A DNA stretch of 6,902 nucleotides, from the NCBI GenBank assembly GCA_002308255.1, contig DBVZ01000145.1:2810-9711 (forward strand). The letters run 5' to 3'. Shown piece after piece: positions 5,281-6,902 of this stretch; within the stretch, counting starts at the first letter, position 1; every line of letters begins with the position of its first letter. The notes below the pieces were generated by a model, which ran no database searches, was not told where the DNA came from, and worked only from the letters and a program-made list of their open reading frames with translations. Source of the stretch: Lachnospiraceae bacterium UBA1251 (GTDB taxonomy: Bacteria > Bacillota > Clostridia > Lachnospirales > Lachnospiraceae). A program made the position numbers and the translations under genes.

Positions 5281-6546
5281 AAATATTTTGCCCTGGGCTT
5301 GTTTGTTTTAATGTACATACTGATGATAGCGGTTCCGAAGAAACGACTTTGGTTTGTCCTCGGAAGTGCGCTGATCTTTATTGTGTCGGGAATCGTTCCG
5401 GCAAAAGAGGCGGTGTTCGCTATCAACTGGAATGTCCTCATGATGATTGCCGGCACGATGGTCGTTGTCTATTACTTTATCGAGTCCGCCATGCCGGATC
5501 TGATAGCGGACATGCTGCTTGATAAAGCAAAAAACGTAGCATGGGTGACGATCTATATGTCCCTGTTCGCGGGTCTTGTGTCCGCATTCATCGACAATGT
5601 GGCAACAGTATTGATGATCGCGCCGGTCGCCCTTGCGATCTGCCGGAAGATGAAGATCTCTCCGGTCCCGATGATCATTTCCATCTCGGTATCGTCGAAT
5701 CTGCAGGGCGCGGCGACGCTGGTCGGCGACACCACGTCGATCCTCCTCGGCGACTACGCGAAAATGGATTTTCTCGATTTCTTCTTCATGCACGGAAGAC
5801 CCGGCATTTTCTTCGCGGTGGAGCTGGGCGCGCTCGCTACCGTGCCGGTCATGCTTTATATTTTCCGGAAAGACAAACAGAAAGTCTTTGCCGAGAAGAG
5901 AACGGATGTGAAATCCTATGCGCCGACTGTTTTCCTGATCGGGATCGTTGTGACGCTGATCTTTGCTTCTTTCATACCGGGGAAGCCGGACACGACGAAC
6001 GGCCTGATCTGTATGGCGTTTGCCACGGTCTCCATGGTCTGGGACCTCCTTGTGACAGGAAAACTGGTAAATGCCAAAGAGGCGGCAAAAAATCTTGATC
6101 TGGAGACTATCCTGCTCCTTACGGGGCTGTTCATCGCGATCGAAGGGATCACGAGGGCGGGCGTCATCGATGACGCCGCATCCCTGATCGTTCAGGCGGG
6201 CGGCAATAACATTTTCCTTCTTTATACTATTGTCGTCTGGGGATCGGTCGTGATCTCTGCATTTGTCGACAATATCCCCTATGTGGCGACGATGCTGCCG
6301 GTCCTTGCCGGCGTGACGAAAATGCTGGGGATCGAACCTTATCTTCTGTATTTCGGACTTCTGACCGGGGCGACGCTGGGCGGAAATCTCACGCCGATCG
6401 GCGCGTCGGCAAATATCACGGCGGTCGGCATGCTCCGGAGAGAAGGCTGTGAGGTCAGCTTCGGCGACTTCTTCCGGATCGGCGGAACCTTCACGCTGAC
6501 AGCGGTCCTGGTCGGATATCTGTATCTGTGGATCGTGTGGAGATAA
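5278..6546 (+). CDS. ArsB/NhaD (ion transporter superfamily, SLC13-like) permease, probable Mn2+-responsive exporter
   Basis: Integral membrane transporter of 422 residues with about 10-11 hydrophobic segments and an inverted two-half layout. The first half contains SAFIDNVATVLMIAPV (102-117) followed by NLQGAATLVGDTTSILLG (141-158). The second half has SAFVDNIPYVATMLPV (327-342) and GATLGGNLTPIGASANI (364-380). These paired DN and Asn/Gly-rich loops are typical of the ArsB/NhaD/CitM group. In the first half, the familiar GDPPN segment of relatives is replaced by GDTTS (150-154), so the substrate site may differ. Known relatives move arsenite, Na+/H+ or dicarboxylates, but no arsenic regulator or reductase is nearby. 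The gene sits directly behind a yybP-ykoY manganese riboswitch and its terminator, which suggests a role in Mn2+ efflux or metal tolerance; the substrate is inferred from this alone. No terminator is visible between its stop and rpmF. The family assignment is firm, the substrate uncertain. Confidence 0.85.
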   Translation: MKYFALGLFVLMYILMIAVPKKRLWFVLGSALIFIVSGIVPAKEAVFAINWNVLMMIAGTMVVVYYFIESAMPDLIADMLLDKAKNVAWVTIYMSLFAGLVSAFIDNVATVLMIAPVALAICRKMKISPVPMIISISVSSNLQGAATLVGDTTSILLGDYAKMDFLDFFFMHGRPGIFFAVELGALATVPVMLYIFRKDKQKVFAEKRTDVKSYAPTVFLIGIVVTLIFASFIPGKPDTTNGLICMAFATVSMVWDLLVTGKLVNAKEAAKNLDLETILLLTGLFIAIEGITRAGVIDDAASLIVQAGGNNIFLLYTIVVWGSVVISAFVDNIPYVATMLPVLAGVTKMLGIEPYLLYFGLLTGATLGGNLTPIGASANITAVGMLRREGCEVSFGDFFRIGGTFTLTAVLVGYLYLWIVWR

Positions 6547-6570
6547 GAAAAAAGGTTCGTAAAAAAGCGG

Positions 6571-6600
6571 TTGACAAACCACTGTCGGTACAAGTATAAT
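6571..6600 (+). promoter_or_regulatory. Consensus sigma-A promoter of rpmF
   Basis: A perfect TTGACA (6571-6576) and a perfect TATAAT (6595-6600) are separated by 18 nt, starting 25 nt after the permease stop. Initiation near 6607 gives a leader of about 30 nt before rpmF. This is the strongest promoter in the window and fits the demand for a ribosomal protein. Confidence 0.9.
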
Positions 6601-6638
6601 ATCACACGTGCGATTCAGAACATAAGGAGGTGGAATCT

Positions 6639-6821
6639 ATGTCGATTTGCCCTAAGAATAAACACTCTAAAGCGAGACGCGACAAGAGAAGAGCGAACTG
6701 GAAAATGACGGCTCCGACGCTCGTTAAGTGCAGCAAATGCGGCGCTCTTACGATGCCGCACAGAGTCTGCAAGGCTTGTGGAACATACAATAAGAAAGAG
6801 ATCGTTAAGGTCGAAGACTGA
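6639..6821 (+). CDS. rpmF: 50S ribosomal protein L32 (zinc-binding C4 form)
   Basis: Small basic protein of 60 residues in the large ribosomal subunit. The N-terminal part (SICPKNKHSKARRDKRRANW, residues 2-21) has the L32 pattern of a basic, helix-forming extension, and the C-terminal part is a zinc ribbon with CSKC (31-34) and CKAC (44-47), the zinc-dependent paralogue type. A further cysteine at position 4 lies outside the ribbon. The start is ATG 6639, 8 nt after AAGGAGG (6624-6630); a GTG at 6630 overlaps the ribosome site itself and is not used. It has its own consensus promoter and its own terminator, so it looks monocistronic, unlike the frequent yceD-rpmF-plsX arrangement. Some bacteria keep a second, cysteine-free L32 for zinc shortage; none is visible here. 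Identification is secure. Confidence 0.97.
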   Translation: MSICPKNKHSKARRDKRRANWKMTAPTLVKCSKCGALTMPHRVCKACGTYNKKEIVKVED

Positions 6822-6846
6822 TAACGAATCAAATACTTCGCGAACC

Positions 6847-6865
6847 GCCGCAGGCTCCTGCTGCG
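6847..6865 (+). other. Small GC-rich hairpin between rpmF and its terminator
   Basis: CGCAG (6849-6853) can pair with CTGCG (6861-6865), or GCAG (6850-6853) with CTGC (6858-6861 register), in the 55-nt stretch after the rpmF stop. There is no T-run after it, so it is not itself a terminator. It may only stabilise the 3' end of the rpmF mRNA. Confidence 0.25.
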
Positions 6866-6876
6866 CCTGAAACACA

Positions 6877-6902
6877 AAACCCCCCGTGGCCACGGGGGGT
6901 TT
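6877..6902 (+). terminator. Perfectly palindromic terminator after rpmF, probably bidirectional
   Basis: AAACCCCCCGTGG followed directly by CCACGGGGGGTTT is a 26-nt perfect palindrome reaching the window's end. In RNA, the six C-G pairs plus part of GTGG/CCAC form a stable hairpin with a T-run beginning at 6900 and cut by the window edge. A-tract and T-tract on both sides suggest function on either strand, possibly facing a convergent gene outside the window. Confidence 0.85.

Noticed and set aside
6569..6580. GGTT-GACA-AACC inverted repeat over the rpmF -35 box
   Set aside because: Only four pairs around four bases; most simply explained by the TTGACA hexamer and chance.
5308..6582. Long antisense open frame opposite the permease (about 424 codons)
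   Set aside because: The composition is dominated by Arg, Asp and His, as expected for the complement of a membrane protein gene; no motif or start signal supports it.
6630..6638. GTG at 6630 as the rpmF start
   Set aside because: Its first base is part of the AAGGAGG ribosome site; ATG 6639 gives the standard L32 N-terminus and an 8-nt spacing.
1..6902. Mobile element, CRISPR, phage or defence system
   Set aside because: No transposase, integrase, repeat-spacer pattern, tRNA attachment site or composition shift is visible; apart from the riboswitch-permease unit the window is housekeeping genes.

Overview
The window looks like chromosomal core-genome DNA from a Bacillota bacterium, most likely a Lachnospiraceae-type clostridium. 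The pointers are strong AAGGAGG ribosome sites, an FtsZ that begins MLEI from a TTG codon, a C4-type zinc-ribbon ribosomal protein L32 beginning MSICPKNK, an ATP-cone NrdR, and coding sequence with G+C a little above half by eye. All genes are on the + strand. No mobile element, CRISPR array, tRNA or rRNA is visible.

Layout. (1) Positions 1-1917: the end of a division and cell wall (dcw) cluster, with murD (5' end outside the window) overlapping divIB/ftsQ by 53 nt. (2) Positions 1918-2048: an AT-rich leader with a good sigma-A promoter, then ftsZ, closed by an intrinsic terminator; a second hairpin stands between it and nrdR. (3) Positions 3361-5109: a tight nrdR-pyrH-frr run (19 and 17 nt gaps). 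(4) Positions 5125-5268: a yybP-ykoY-type manganese riboswitch whose P1 3' strand is also the 5' arm of a perfect 17-bp intrinsic terminator, directly followed by an ArsB/NhaD (SLC13-like) 422-residue permease. (5) Positions 6571-6902: rpmF with its own consensus promoter and a perfectly palindromic terminator.

How the parts work together. MurD makes a peptidoglycan precursor, DivIB and FtsZ belong to the divisome, NrdR controls ribonucleotide reductase genes, PyrH makes UDP, and RRF (frr) and L32 (rpmF) serve translation. The permease is the accessory piece: the riboswitch and terminator geometry predicts an ON switch, with Mn2+ stabilising P1, blocking the terminator and turning the transporter on. 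That points to Mn2+ export or tolerance by a permease superfamily better known for arsenite, Na+/H+ and carboxylate transport. No convincing promoter is visible between frr and the riboswitch, so the switch may also act as the conditional end of the nrdR-pyrH-frr transcript.

The most interesting item is this riboswitch-permease pair. Secondary points are the compact gene order (no ftsW, murG or ftsA between murD and ftsZ; no spoIIGA-sigE-sigG between ftsZ and nrdR), the long acidic tail of DivIB, the palindrome-rich ftsZ leader, and an extra hairpin ahead of nrdR.
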